Source of the DNA: JAHFOW01 sp046350595
GTDB lineage: Bacteria > Planctomycetota > Brocadiia > Brocadiales > Brocadiaceae
Reading direction: 5' to 3'
DNA: 12,409 nt
Assembly (NCBI GenBank): GCA_046350595.1
Contig: JAXMAC010000108.1
Span: 1-12,409 of the forward strand
In this document: positions 1 through 7,346 of the stretch, piece by piece
Numbering within the stretch: the first letter of the stretch is position 1
Layout of the letters: each line of letters starts with the position of its first letter
Notes under the pieces: generated by a model
Seen by the model: only the letters and a program-made list of their open reading frames with translations
Told to the model about the DNA's origin: nothing
The model's database searches: none
Translations under genes and position numbers: made by a program

Positions 1-2
1 TG

Positions 3-542
3 CTCCAATTAAAAACCGATGAAGAACTCGGTGCAAAGGCAAATATCTATGAGAAAATAGTATCTCAATACAATCTTCCCCCCTATCATGCACAAGAATT
101 ATTAGAGGAGTTCATCCACATTGATATTGCTGATATAACCCTTTTTCCCGGTGTTATTGATACCCTCATGTACTTGAAAAAACAAGGATATCGTTTAGTC
201 TTGGTGACTTCTGGTGAGAACCAAACACAAAGGAAAAAGATTGAGGCGCTTAGACTGAATGGAAATTACTTTGAGGAAATTTTAATAGCCGAGCGAAATA
301 ATGGAAAGACCAAAAAAAATTGTTTCCAGTATATCATCCAGAAGTACAATGCAAAGCCGGGAGAAATCGTTTGTATTGGTGACAAAATAGAAGATGAATT
401 AACGGATGCTCAATCTTTGGGAATTGTTACAGTAATGTTTAAGCATGGACGTCATTATAAGGCATATCTGACAGGAAAAGATAAATACATCAAACCAGAT
501 TACTCAATTAAACAGATCAAAGAACTTCTAATCCAAGATTGA
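3..542 (+). CDS. HAD-superfamily hydrolase, 5'-truncated by window edge
   Basis: The frame is open from base 3, so the first in-window ATG (168) is internal and the true start lies outside. About 179 residues are visible. HAD fold landmarks are present: motif II in LVLVTSG (Ser as the small hydroxyl residue), a motif III lysine in the NNGKTKKN segment, and motif IV as GDKIEDELTDAQ, with the acidic pair that normally holds Mg2+. Before motif II comes a helical cap-like stretch and LFPGVIDTL, typical of phosphoglycolate-phosphatase-like members. Motif I (DxDxT), which carries the nucleophile, must lie upstream and cannot be checked. The likely role is a cytoplasmic phosphatase or related phosphoryl-transfer enzyme of unknown substrate. 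It is the only clear plus-strand gene and runs towards the minus-strand remnants without an obvious terminator between them. Confidence 0.75.
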   Translation, partial: LQLKTDEELGAKANIYEKIVSQYNLPPYHAQELLEEFIHIDIADITLFPGVIDTLMYLKKQGYRLVLVTSGENQTQRKKIEALRLNGNYFEEILIAERNNGKTKKNCFQYIIQKYNAKPGEIVCIGDKIEDELTDAQSLGIVTVMFKHGRHYKAYLTGKDKYIKPDYSIKQIKELLIQD

Positions 543-582
543 CACAGGAATACTAACGGTTATTACCAGCTATCTCCTTCAA

Positions 583-774
583 TTATTTCGTAGTAAAAAA
601 CTTTTCTTCTCCATAAATGACACCATCTTTATTCTTTGCTGCTATCCGGTAATAGTATCTTTTTTGAGATGTTAATTCACATGGCAAAAAATCAGATATT
701 GATTTAAAAGGATTTGTGACTTGAGAAATTGTGAAAAAGGGAATCCTCGGACAATCTGTCAAGGTCTGGTCCCA
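583..774 (-). pseudogene. Fibronectin-III-like C-terminal fragment
   Basis: Read on the minus strand, a frame ending at the TAA of 583-585 gives a segment with RYYYRIAAKNKDG followed by YGEEKFFTT. This is the classic last-strand signature of FnIII-type domains (YYYR.AA.N..G...G....F.T). The readable FnIII-like part starts about WDQTLTDCP. Further upstream the same frame runs into the toxin remnant and then a stop at 832-834, and there is no start codon or ribosome site. It is therefore the orphan C-terminus of a larger secreted protein. The RCC1 remnant upstream (1248-1752) is the obvious candidate for its N-terminal half. The domain call rests on one motif only. Confidence 0.5.
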
Positions 775-793
775 AGAATTTGCTCTCTTCTTT

Positions 794-997
794 TTATAAA
801 TCAGGTTTCCCCATTGCAGCGTGCCATATTCTTACAATTTCTATTACATTTTTGCTCATTTTGATCCGATAGACAATCCGATAAGGGTTTTGAATTATTT
901 CTCGAATATTTTCTTCCTGAAATTCGGGGACAACTCTACCTGATGTGGGAAACTTTGGAAGTTGTTTTATATGGTTTAGTATGATGAGGATTCTTCT
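794..997 (-). pseudogene. RelE/ParE-family toxin, N-terminally truncated
   Basis: The minus-strand frame 997-794 encodes about 67 residues. They match the C-terminal two thirds of a type II RelE/ParE toxin: LPKFPTSGRVVPEF, then NPYRIVYRI, then the terminal strand VIEIVRIWHAA. In the family these form the beta-sheet core, and the R/H residues near the end contribute to activity. The usual 30 or so N-terminal residues and any start codon are missing. The frame begins directly after a stop (998-1000) and overlaps the end of the antitoxin remnant. An internal deletion that removed the antitoxin end and the toxin start explains this. The product is very unlikely to be active. Family assignment is confident; the exact subfamily (RelE or ParE) is not. 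Confidence 0.72.
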
Positions 998-1138
998 TCA
1001 ATTTGATTATGTGGAATGCCTTTCCCTTCATCCAATTCCTTTAATGCCGTTCGGATTCCAGCAACAAACTCTATTCGTTCATGTGGCACTATCAGGAAGA
1101 TTTTTTATTGTATCCATAGCTATTTCTTTTATTTTCAT
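976..1138 (-). pseudogene. Antitoxin partner of the RelE/ParE remnant, frameshifted
   Basis: From an ATG at 1138 the minus strand reads MKIKEIAMDTIKNLPDSAT and then stops. One frame over it continues ERIEFVAGIRTALKELDEG, then KGIPHNQIEEE, and ends at TAA 976-978. The two pieces together resemble the small helical antitoxins found just upstream of RelE/ParE toxins, where a (E)GKGIPHEE motif near the C-terminus is common. Compared with such proteins, a few residues are missing at the join, so the lesion is a small deletion plus a frame change rather than a clean slip. The tail SSSY is off-family and overlaps the toxin frame. No good Shine-Dalgarno sequence precedes the ATG. Confidence 0.6.
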
Positions 1139-1247
1139 ATCCGGTATTGTAACAGATTTATTATCGGAATCAAGTCAATCATATTTTATAACTAGGAGTT
1201 GTTCGTCTTCACCTTGAATCTGTTGGGTTTCATCATATTCAACCAAA

Positions 1248-1752
1248 CCTACCGGACTATGGAATGACCACTACACGCAATAGCAATAACGTTTCCAAGT
1301 TCCTTTACCTGCACAGGAATCGTGCTTGCCTTATTCGTGCCGTTGCCCAGCTCACCACAAATGCCTCCATGCCCATACAGTACCGTCTGATTTTAAGGCT
1401 AAGGTATGAGCAGAACCGACTGCAATTGCAATAATGCCTTAAGGATTTTTTACCCGCATAGGGATATTGCTATTTGTACCTGTTCCATAGCCCAGTTGAC
1501 CAGAGTAATTGCTACCCCACATTTTTACTGTTCCATTGGAATGCAAGACACCGGTATGTTGTGACCCCCGCTGTAACCATTGGAGTTGTAATCCCTGTTT
1601 TATTTGTATTGGGGTATCTGCTTGACGCCCCCAATATTTGTATTTCCGGCAAAGACGGATGGTATACTAATAGTCAAAATACATAAGAAAAATGCACATC
1701 TTATAAATACCAATGACGGATAAGAACCCAAATGGTATTTGATCATTCTCAT
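1248..1752 (-). pseudogene. Secreted RCC1-repeat protein, decayed N-terminal part
   Basis: The frame starting at ATG 1752 gives a credible signal peptide (hydrophobic core FFLCILTISI, cleavage after VFA). Frames then change repeatedly. One carries YPNTNKTGITTPMVTAG. After a G-run (about 1565) the next carries GSQHTGVLHSNGTVKMWG and continues to QLGYGTGTNSNIPMRV. An in-frame TAA follows, then IIAIAVGSAHTLALKSDG and TVWAW. Another shift leads to GGICGELGNGT and ACSGHS. The SDGTVWAWG..../QLGNGT periodicity is diagnostic of RCC1 repeats, which form a seven-bladed propeller in intact proteins. At least three frameshifts and one nonsense codon make it a pseudogene. About two repeats survive before similarity fades near 1250. 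The 110 bases between here and the antitoxin ATG hold no gene I recognise. Confidence 0.78.
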
Positions 1753-1857
1753 ATTTCAAGCCATCCTTTCATCTGATGATTTTAAAAATTAATTTTGATT
1801 TCTTTTCCATACGATCTCTCCAATAAGGAAACACTGAGGTTCTGATTATTACTTTGA

Positions 1858-3156
1858 CTATTTACATGTAAAATCCATGTTATCTTGCTTACTGCCTTTG
1901 GATATTTTTGCTGTTTTTGTGCCTCCCTTGAGACATGATTTTACCCATACCCTGTATGTACCGTTTCTCAGGTTCTCAAAATGATAACAGCCGCTACTGT
2001 CTGTTTTAATAGTCTTTTGCACACCCGGTGTTAATGGTGACGTCCTTTTTAAACGAACTGTTTTCCCCACAAGCGGTTTACCCGATGCATTCAACACCGT
2101 GCCTGATATACAACCCGTTGGTGCTGTGTTATCATCCGGACATTCGCAAAAATCACCATTATTGGATGCGCATTTGGCTATGTCGATTATATGTAACGAT
2201 ATAAAACTTTCCCCGACTACGTATGCCTTTGTTCCTACTATGGCAACGTCCATTGCATGCATGGCAAAGCCTTCTATTTTTTCATTATACGTATCGATTA
2301 AGCGGGGAGACGATGGCGTAGAAACATCAATAATCAGCAGACCACCATTGCCATCAGCAACGCATGCTATATCCCCGGAAACAGAAACGCCTGTTGCCTT
2401 GCCAGGCGTATCGTAACCGCCCAGGAATTTTGGCTTTGATGGTGTTGAGACGTCTATAATATGGAGACCGTCAGAACCATCTGCAACGTACGCCTTGCCG
2501 TCTACTACAGTCACATTATAAGGAACTCCTGGCACACCAATGCTGCCTATCCTTTTGGGGTTTTTGGGATTAGAAACGTCTATGATATTGAGTCCAGCGA
2601 AATAATCACCGACATATGCGATAGTTCCTACCACATCGACACTGAAAGCGCCATTCCCTCCGTATCTCCCCAAAAGCTTGGGGTCTGATGGTTTTGAAAT
2701 GTCTATGATTTTGAGTTCACCATCTGTGACATATGCACGGGTACCCTCCACATCTAAAGAATTTACCGCCAGACCCAGCTTGCTATACCTGCCGATTTCT
2801 TTGGGATTTGAAGGAGAAGAAACGTCGATAATCAGAAGACCATCAGCAGCGACATACACATACTTACCTACTGCTACAACATCCTGTGTATTATCGTCTA
2901 TATCAAATATGCCAATGTGTTTGGGATTAGATGGATTAGAAATGTCTCTGATCAGGAGGTCGTCTCCATTTACAACATATGCAATGTTTCCTACAATGGA
3001 GATATCTTCCCCAAAATAGCCTTTCAGATAGCCAAGGCGAGACCAACAATGTCCTGATTTGGCAATAACTGGCGATACTGGTATCCACGAAATAAGAAAA
3101 AAACATGCTAAGCTCAGAAATATCGATAGAATTTGTTTTGAATTTTTACTTTTCAA
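1858..3156 (-). CDS. Secreted LVIVD-repeat (seven repeats) protein with carboxypeptidase-regulatory-like C-terminus
   Basis: This encodes 432 residues. I chose a TTG start at 3156 because GGAGGAG (3162-3168) sits five bases before it; an ATG at 3195 would place that site inside the coding region. Residues 1-32 form a signal peptide (cleavage after VIA). About residues 45-328 hold seven LVIVD-type repeats (forms of L.IIDVS.PS.PK), each alternating with an AYV.DG strand. That count fits a closed seven-bladed propeller. A Cys-rich linker follows (CASNNGDFCECP, then GC). A module of about 80 residues starting ISGTVLNASGKPLVGK is a carboxypeptidase-regulatory-like or CnaB-like beta sandwich. It ends FTCK. 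No catalytic residues are seen; binding or scaffolding outside the cytoplasm is inferred. The gene lies 69 bases after the SBBP stop and may share its transcript. It looks intact. Confidence 0.88.
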   Translation of the reverse strand: MKSKNSKQILSIFLSLACFFLISWIPVSPVIAKSGHCWSRLGYLKGYFGEDISIVGNIAYVVNGDDLLIRDISNPSNPKHIGIFDIDDNTQDVVAVGKYVYVAADGLLIIDVSSPSNPKEIGRYSKLGLAVNSLDVEGTRAYVTDGELKIIDISKPSDPKLLGRYGGNGAFSVDVVGTIAYVGDYFAGLNIIDVSNPKNPKRIGSIGVPGVPYNVTVVDGKAYVADGSDGLHIIDVSTPSKPKFLGGYDTPGKATGVSVSGDIACVADGNGGLLIIDVSTPSSPRLIDTYNEKIEGFAMHAMDVAIVGTKAYVVGESFISLHIIDIAKCASNNGDFCECPDDNTAPTGCISGTVLNASGKPLVGKTVRLKRTSPLTPGVQKTIKTDSSGCYHFENLRNGTYRVWVKSCLKGGTKTAKISKGSKQDNMDFTCK

Positions 3157-3161
3157 ATTGT

Positions 3162-3168
3162 CTCCTCC
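3162..3168 (-). promoter_or_regulatory. Shine-Dalgarno site that fixes a TTG start
   Basis: GGAGGAG on the minus strand, five bases before TTG 3156-3154. It is the best ribosome site near this gene. The upstream ATG at 3195 has none comparable and would add residues (NTGGDN) that simply translate the ribosome site. Confidence 0.7.
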
Positions 3169-3225
3169 TGTGTTTTTAAAGAGTGCTTTTACCAAAAGAA
3201 TCTCTGCAAACTCTATAACAGGTTT

Positions 3226-4680
3226 TTATAAAGATATACCCACGTGGACGTCCACGTCATCTTTTCTGCCTTCACTCTCAAACCTGATTCTTGCGGCACC
3301 AAGTTCAACTGCTGTAATTTTGAATATTGCTTTGCCATCAACGTCTGTAACTGCCCTTCCTGGTGACACATTAATATACTCTTCACCCATTATAATTGTG
3401 GCTTTTACAATTACTCCGACAAACGGTGTACCATTCTTGCATGTCACGGCTACCGTTACCTCTTTCGACTCTTGATTTTTAATCTCTAATGGTTCTGGTG
3501 CAGCATCCAACTTAGGTGCGTCACAAAAAAATTCAGAAAGTTTGCTGTCGAACCTGGTTACAAAGACATCTCTCTTACCATTATGAGACTTATCATATGC
3601 GGCGTAAGTTGTTGGAAAAGGGGAATCAGGCATTGAACTTTCGGTGCTACCCGTTATATATATGTGCCCACTTCGATCAATGTCCATTGAATTGCCCCCA
3701 TCAATTCCAGACCCGCCCAGGAATGTGGATGCCAGCAAGCTCGTCAGTCCACTGTTGAACTTTGACACAAAGGCATCCCACATCCCATTGAATTCCCTAT
3801 CATATGCGCCTGAAGTAGTTGGTAAATCGATTTCTGAATAAGCTGTGTGACCAGCTATATAAACGTCGCCATTTTTATCGATGGCTATCGACATAGCTAG
3901 ATCAAAACTAGACCCACCCAGTAATGTAGATGCCATTAATCGTGACAGTTTACTGTTAAACTTAGATACAAAGGCATCGGTGAAGCCACCATTGTAAGAG
4001 GTATCATATGCTCCGGCAGTAGTTGGGAATGGTAACCCCTCACGTGCTTCACCCGTCACATAGATATTTCCGCTTCTATCAACAGCGATTGAATTACCTA
4101 CAGTCCCGTTCAATAATGTGGATGCCTTTAAACTTTTCAGGCTACCGTCAAATTTTGATACGAAGACATCATGGCCATTGTGAATCGTATCATACGCGCC
4201 ACTCGTGACAGGAAAATCATACGATTGGGTATAACCAGTTACATAAACACTTCCAAATCTATTAATTGCTATTGCATTGCCGACATCACTGTATGACCCG
4301 CCCAAGAATGTAGATGCCCGCAGTCTCCATAAATCGCTGTTAAACCATGACACAAAGACTTCAGCACCATTATAAGATGTATCATAAGCGCCAGCTGTTA
4401 CAGGAAAATTCAATGACGTTGTATAACCTGTCACGTAGACTTTTCCTCCAGCAGTAATGGCAATTGAATTACCCCTATCATTTCCAGAGCCACCAAGGAA
4501 TGTGGATTCCACCAAGCTTGTTAATCCACCGTTAAGCTTTGATATAAAAGCATCATCACCATAATTGTAAGATGCATCATAAACAGTAGCTGTGGTAGGA
4601 AAATCCGACGATGCTGTATAACCCACAATATAGACCATTCCTCCCCCATCGATAGCGATTGAATTGCCATAATCATATCC
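3226..4680 (-). pseudogene. SBBP beta-propeller protein, C-terminal part (repeats 3-7 plus Ig-like tail)
   Basis: This open frame starts at 4680, where a one-base deletion separates it from the preceding repeats, and ends at TAA 3226. The repeated unit is ASTFLGGS..D.GNSIAID..G.VYVTGYT followed by DFPTT.GAYD.SYNG..D.FVSKF, the SBBP (seven-bladed beta-propeller-like) repeat. Repeats 3 to 7 are here, with one variant (ASTLLNGTVG, repeat 5). With the two in 4681-5000 the total is seven, as expected for a closed ring. The last 105 or so residues, from CDAPKLDAAPEP, look like an invasin-type bacterial Ig-like domain and include VTDVDGKAIFKITA. The protein is inferred to be secreted. An automatic caller would start it at ATG 4638, inside a repeat and without a ribosome site; I regard that start as false. 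Confidence 0.85.
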
Positions 4681-5000
4681 GATCCACCCAGAAATGTTGA
4701 TGCATACAATCGTGTAAGATTACTGTTAAACCTAGACACAAAGACATCGGCAGAGCCATAATTGTTAGAGTAAGAAATATCATAAGCACCATATGTAACA
4801 GGAAAGTCAGACGAATTGGTATAACCGGTTACATAAACTTCTCCATATAAATCTAAAGCAATCGAATAGCCACCATCATACGAAGTTCCACCCAGGAAAG
4901 TTGAAGCAAGCAATGGGTCGATGATGAGGTCTTTTGTGGTATCGTAGGCAGCAACCTTGAAACCATAAATATACCGTGAATCGTGTCCGTATTCTTTGTG
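4681..5000 (-). pseudogene. SBBP beta-propeller protein, repeats 1-2 (separate frame)
   Basis: On the minus strand this frame reads YGFKVAAYDTTKDLIIDP, the strand that leads into the propeller of SBBP proteins. Two repeats follow, LASTFLGGTSYDGG and YASTFLGGS. The frame leaves the propeller at 4680/4681. The next expected residues GYDYGNSIAID are found one frame over and start exactly at 4680. Aligning the equivalent TCC-N-GA position in neighbouring repeats shows a single base missing there. Upstream it is separated from the 5734 segment by a second frame change within about 4980-5015. The protein similarity itself is unmistakable, and both lesions are small. A draft-assembly error remains possible for either one. 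Confidence 0.75.
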
Positions 5001-5157
5001 TCTTTTACGGACGACGTTTCACGGCCACGGATTACGTACTTCGCCTCCACCTCCACCCTCTTTCCATCAATGTCCTGATATGCTATGGGTTTGGTGAATT
5101 TTACCGCGCCTAGTTCTGTTTCTGCAACGAGTTCGCCGTTTTCATTGACAGACAATT

Positions 5158-5220
5158 TCGGATTTTGGAATTCGGAATTCGGATTTTTTATTCCGCATTC
5201 CGCATTCTGCATTCCGCAAT
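5158..5220. repeat. Short-period ATTCGGA/ATTCCGC repeat inserted in coding frame
   Basis: Plus strand: two copies of AATTCGG, then four ATTC(C/T)GC-type units about 8 bases apart, with an AT-rich break between. In the minus-strand SBBP frame it encodes a Lys/Asn/Pro-rich block (NAECGIKNPNSEFQNP) that has no place in the surrounding conserved domain. It behaves as an in-frame insertion of a genomic repeat. Confidence 0.6.
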
Positions 5221-5519
5221 CTTTTAAACCACTCAGACCGATCTTAATCTGTTCCGGACTTGCCCCCGGCTTCACGCAAAACAATTTTTCAACATTTTTT
5301 CCATATGCCTTAAGTTTCAAACCAATCCCTTTATACACATCTCCAAGGTCTACAAATTCATACGTAGAGATGTTACTCTTCCATTTTGACGGGTCGTTTC
5401 CCTTAAAATAGCTGACCTTTGTTTCCGCCGCCCGTTCACCGCTTATTTTTGAAACCTTCCCGCCGACAAATTCCTCCTTCAAGACAACGCCGGTTGACGA
5501 TTTCGGAATTTGGATTGCG

Positions 5520-5606
5520 GATTGCTTCGCTCCGCCTGCCTGTGCGTGACCCTGTCTGCCGCACTGCGGCGCAGGCACGGCGCACGCAGACAGGCTCGCA
5601 ATGACA
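5520..5606. repeat. Dispersed palindromic repeat with ends GATTGCTTCGC / TCGCAATGACA
   Basis: An 87-base element bounded by GATTGCTTCGCTCCGC and GCTCGCAATGACA. These ends are familiar from a widely dispersed intergenic repeat seen in many bacterial genomes (read TGTCATTGCGAG to GAAGCAATC on the other strand). The interior is GC-rich, unlike its surroundings. It has imperfect arms (CCTGTGCGTG facing CACGCAGACAGG) and a core palindrome GCCGCA-C-TGCGGC. Here it lies inside the SBBP reading frame without closing it. Confidence 0.65.
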
Positions 5607-5628
5607 AAATCGGCTGATTGCGGGTTTT

Positions 5629-5646
5629 CCCCTCTGACAAGAGGGG
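5629..5646. repeat. CCCCTCT-gaca-AGAGGGG hairpin
   Basis: A perfect seven-base stem with a four-base loop, followed by a G-rich segment GTGCAGGGGTGTG. It belongs to the cluster of repeats in the SBBP spacer. It has no T-tract on either strand that would make it a terminator. Confidence 0.55.
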
Positions 5647-5750
5647 TGCAGGGGTGTGTGATATCCGTTTCGGATTTTGGATTTAAGATTTCTGATAGCC
5701 CACGAAAAGACGCTAAAGGACGCACAAAATCCATTTTCGTGTCTTTTTGT

Positions 5751-5772
5751 ACTACTATCCATCAACTTCTTG
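5751..5772. repeat. Left member of a paired repeat flanking the 518-residue ORF
   Basis: Plus strand ACTACTAT followed at once by CCATCAACTTCTTG. The right member (7331-7352) is CCATTAACTTCTTC followed at once by ATAGTAGT. The 14-base part is a direct repeat (12 of 14 identical), while the 8-base part is inverted and exact. This member lies just past the ORF stop; the right member covers the ORF start codon. Confidence 0.4.
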
Positions 5773-5789
5773 TTTTTTTTGCGTGTTTT

Positions 5790-7346
5790 TCATGCCGCCA
5801 TTTCCGTAAGCGCTTTAATATCAAGGGCTGAAGCAGTCATCAGCGAACAAGAGAACTTCTGGCCTTTCTCCGTCAGAACATAGCGGTTGGTCCGAGGAGC
5901 TTTGCGGATTAGGCCGTGTACCCGCAACAGTTTTATCCGTCGGGTCACACGGCCGGAATACTTCTTTTGCTGATCCTTCTCGGCCTGTTCGGATTCCCCG
6001 TAAAGCCACTTCCGCAAATCATGGTTACGGAATCCGTTTATCGCATTTTCACCTTTCGACAGGAACATCAGCATCCGGTAATCATCCTGCTGCCAGGGAT
6101 TCAACCCCCGATACCTCTTGCCCTCTTTGACCACCTTGTTACAAGCTCCGCATACCACTTCCTTCAGTTTCTCCTCTACCTGAGCCACCGCCAAGGCATC
6201 TCCATAACGATCATTGCACTTCTGGCTCACCTCACACCGTCGATGAAGATCGCTTACCCCCTTACGCATCTTCTGCCATGACGCCGGTTTGCCTTCATCA
6301 TCGTTAGGCCTGCGAAAAACCTTAAAGTCCCGCGTGTTATTGATCGTTGTCTCTATACGCAACAGACTCCCGCTCTTGTTATACATCTTCACTGAGTTAC
6401 TATTCACGCTGTGCTTGACCCGTATACCTTCATACCGCCTTCGATAGTCGCTGACAACCTCATCAGGGGCAGTCCCTGCAAGGCTACGCCTGCCCAAATA
6501 CTTCATCACCGAAGGACTGTCGCAAACCCGCATCGCATGGTGAACAAATGACGCAAACAATTCCTCCAACGCCTCAACCGATTTAAACATGATGTCCGTT
6601 GCCCACTCCGTCTCATCCGCCGACCAATAATACTCCGGTTTCAACGGACGAAGTACCTGCGACAATGCCGGACAACTTCCCAACGCAAGCCTGTTAAGCA
6701 ACCTCGCCCAGTCAGTCTTAAGCTGCTCATGCAGCAGCGCCTGCGCAGCCGCTATATCCTCTATATGCACAAAACAGTTGCCGTCCTTAACATAATCAAT
6801 ACCTTGCTTCTGAAGTTGCCGCTCCAGCCAATGACGACCATTAAGACAAATGAAAATATTAAACGGCACCCAACTCTGGATCCGAACATGACCAAAACCA
6901 AATACAGGATCGTTAAAATAATGATACACAAAGACACACTTGCGGGGCTCCATCACCAACTCGAGCTTCTTGCTGGCCTTGTTGCCCTTAACCTTCGGCG
7001 CAATACAAGGCTCTACCACACTCAACAGACAGATGGAGCCTTCTGTAATCCTCTTGTCCTTCGCAATCTGGCGAGCCAACTTATCCTTATCAACACCGCT
7101 GCTTGCCAAATATCTCACCTCAATACCCAATTCTTTTGCACGCGATTCACAACTCTCCCGCACCTGCACCGTAAGACCATTGACCCAATCGGAAAAATCC
7201 TTCAGCAATATTTTCGCATAACTCATGTATGTGCTCAGCCCCCGCTCACTGGCCAACCACCGTAATGTCCCTCGAAAACGAACCCTGTCCAGACCGCTTA
7301 TTGCACCCATGACCCTGTCTCGATATAATTCCATTAACTTCTTCAT
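5790..7346 (-). CDS. 518-residue protein of an unassigned, probably mobile, family
   Basis: Starts at ATG 7346 with AGAGGA seven bases upstream. I know similar proteins only as uncharacterised and recurring in environmental genomes, and cannot name the family. What is visible: N-terminal DRVMGAISGLDRVRFRG; an aromatic-rich block 139-175 (VYHYFNDPVFGFGHVRIQSW, then NGRHWLERQLQ); YYWSADETEWATD at 239-251; KHSVNSNSVKMYNKSG at 311-326 leading to LRIETTINN; a CGAC pair at 399-402; and a C-terminal winged-helix-like segment at 465-498 (GRVTRRIKLLRVHGLI, then LTEKG). The Y.K.G..LRIE stretch recalls rolling-circle Rep proteins, but I see no clear HUH pair, and no DDE or tyrosine-recombinase motif set. 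It sits in the broken SBBP gene in the same orientation. The codon texture is coherent and the frame intact, so it looks like a recent insert. Confidence 0.7.
   Translation of the reverse strand: MKKLMELYRDRVMGAISGLDRVRFRGTLRWLASERGLSTYMSYAKILLKDFSDWVNGLTVQVRESCESRAKELGIEVRYLASSGVDKDKLARQIAKDKRITEGSICLLSVVEPCIAPKVKGNKASKKLELVMEPRKCVFVYHYFNDPVFGFGHVRIQSWVPFNIFICLNGRHWLERQLQKQGIDYVKDGNCFVHIEDIAAAQALLHEQLKTDWARLLNRLALGSCPALSQVLRPLKPEYYWSADETEWATDIMFKSVEALEELFASFVHHAMRVCDSPSVMKYLGRRSLAGTAPDEVVSDYRRRYEGIRVKHSVNSNSVKMYNKSGSLLRIETTINNTRDFKVFRRPNDDEGKPASWQKMRKGVSDLHRRCEVSQKCNDRYGDALAVAQVEEKLKEVVCGACNKVVKEGKRYRGLNPWQQDDYRMLMFLSKGENAINGFRNHDLRKWLYGESEQAEKDQQKKYSGRVTRRIKLLRVHGLIRKAPRTNRYVLTEKGQKFSCSLMTASALDIKALTEMAA

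Larger units (their letters stand above)
4985..5734 (-). pseudogene. SBBP protein, pre-propeller region with repeat-derived spacers
   Basis: The recognisable protein begins about 5490 with GVVLKEEFVGGKVSKISGE and runs through YFKGNDPSKWKSNISTYE, then VDLGDVYKGIGLKLKAYG, VEKLFCVKPGASPEQIKIGL and LVAETELGAVKFTKPIAYQD. This is the conserved beta-rich domain that precedes SBBP repeats. Two stretches are foreign: about residues 15-70 of the open frame, and a 20-residue block after GLSGLKDC. Both are translated dispersed repeats (see 5520-5606, 5629-5646 and 5158-5220) that kept the frame open. The frame has no believable start of its own; it is the middle of the gene whose N-terminus is at 7909. 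After KNTDTIHGIF (about 4980) the frame is out of register with the downstream propeller. Confidence 0.8.

Noticed and set aside
945..1217. 90-residue plus-strand open frame
   Set aside because: It is antisense to the toxin-antitoxin remnant, has no ribosome site, and its composition follows from the complementary codons.
2099..3019. Plus-strand open frames across the LVIVD gene
   Set aside because: They are mirror images of the repeated minus-strand codons (periodic Ile-Ser and Pro-Thr patterns) and lack ribosome sites.
6729..7265. 178-residue plus-strand frame within the 518-residue ORF
   Set aside because: It is the antisense shadow of a longer frame with a good ribosome site and coherent protein texture.
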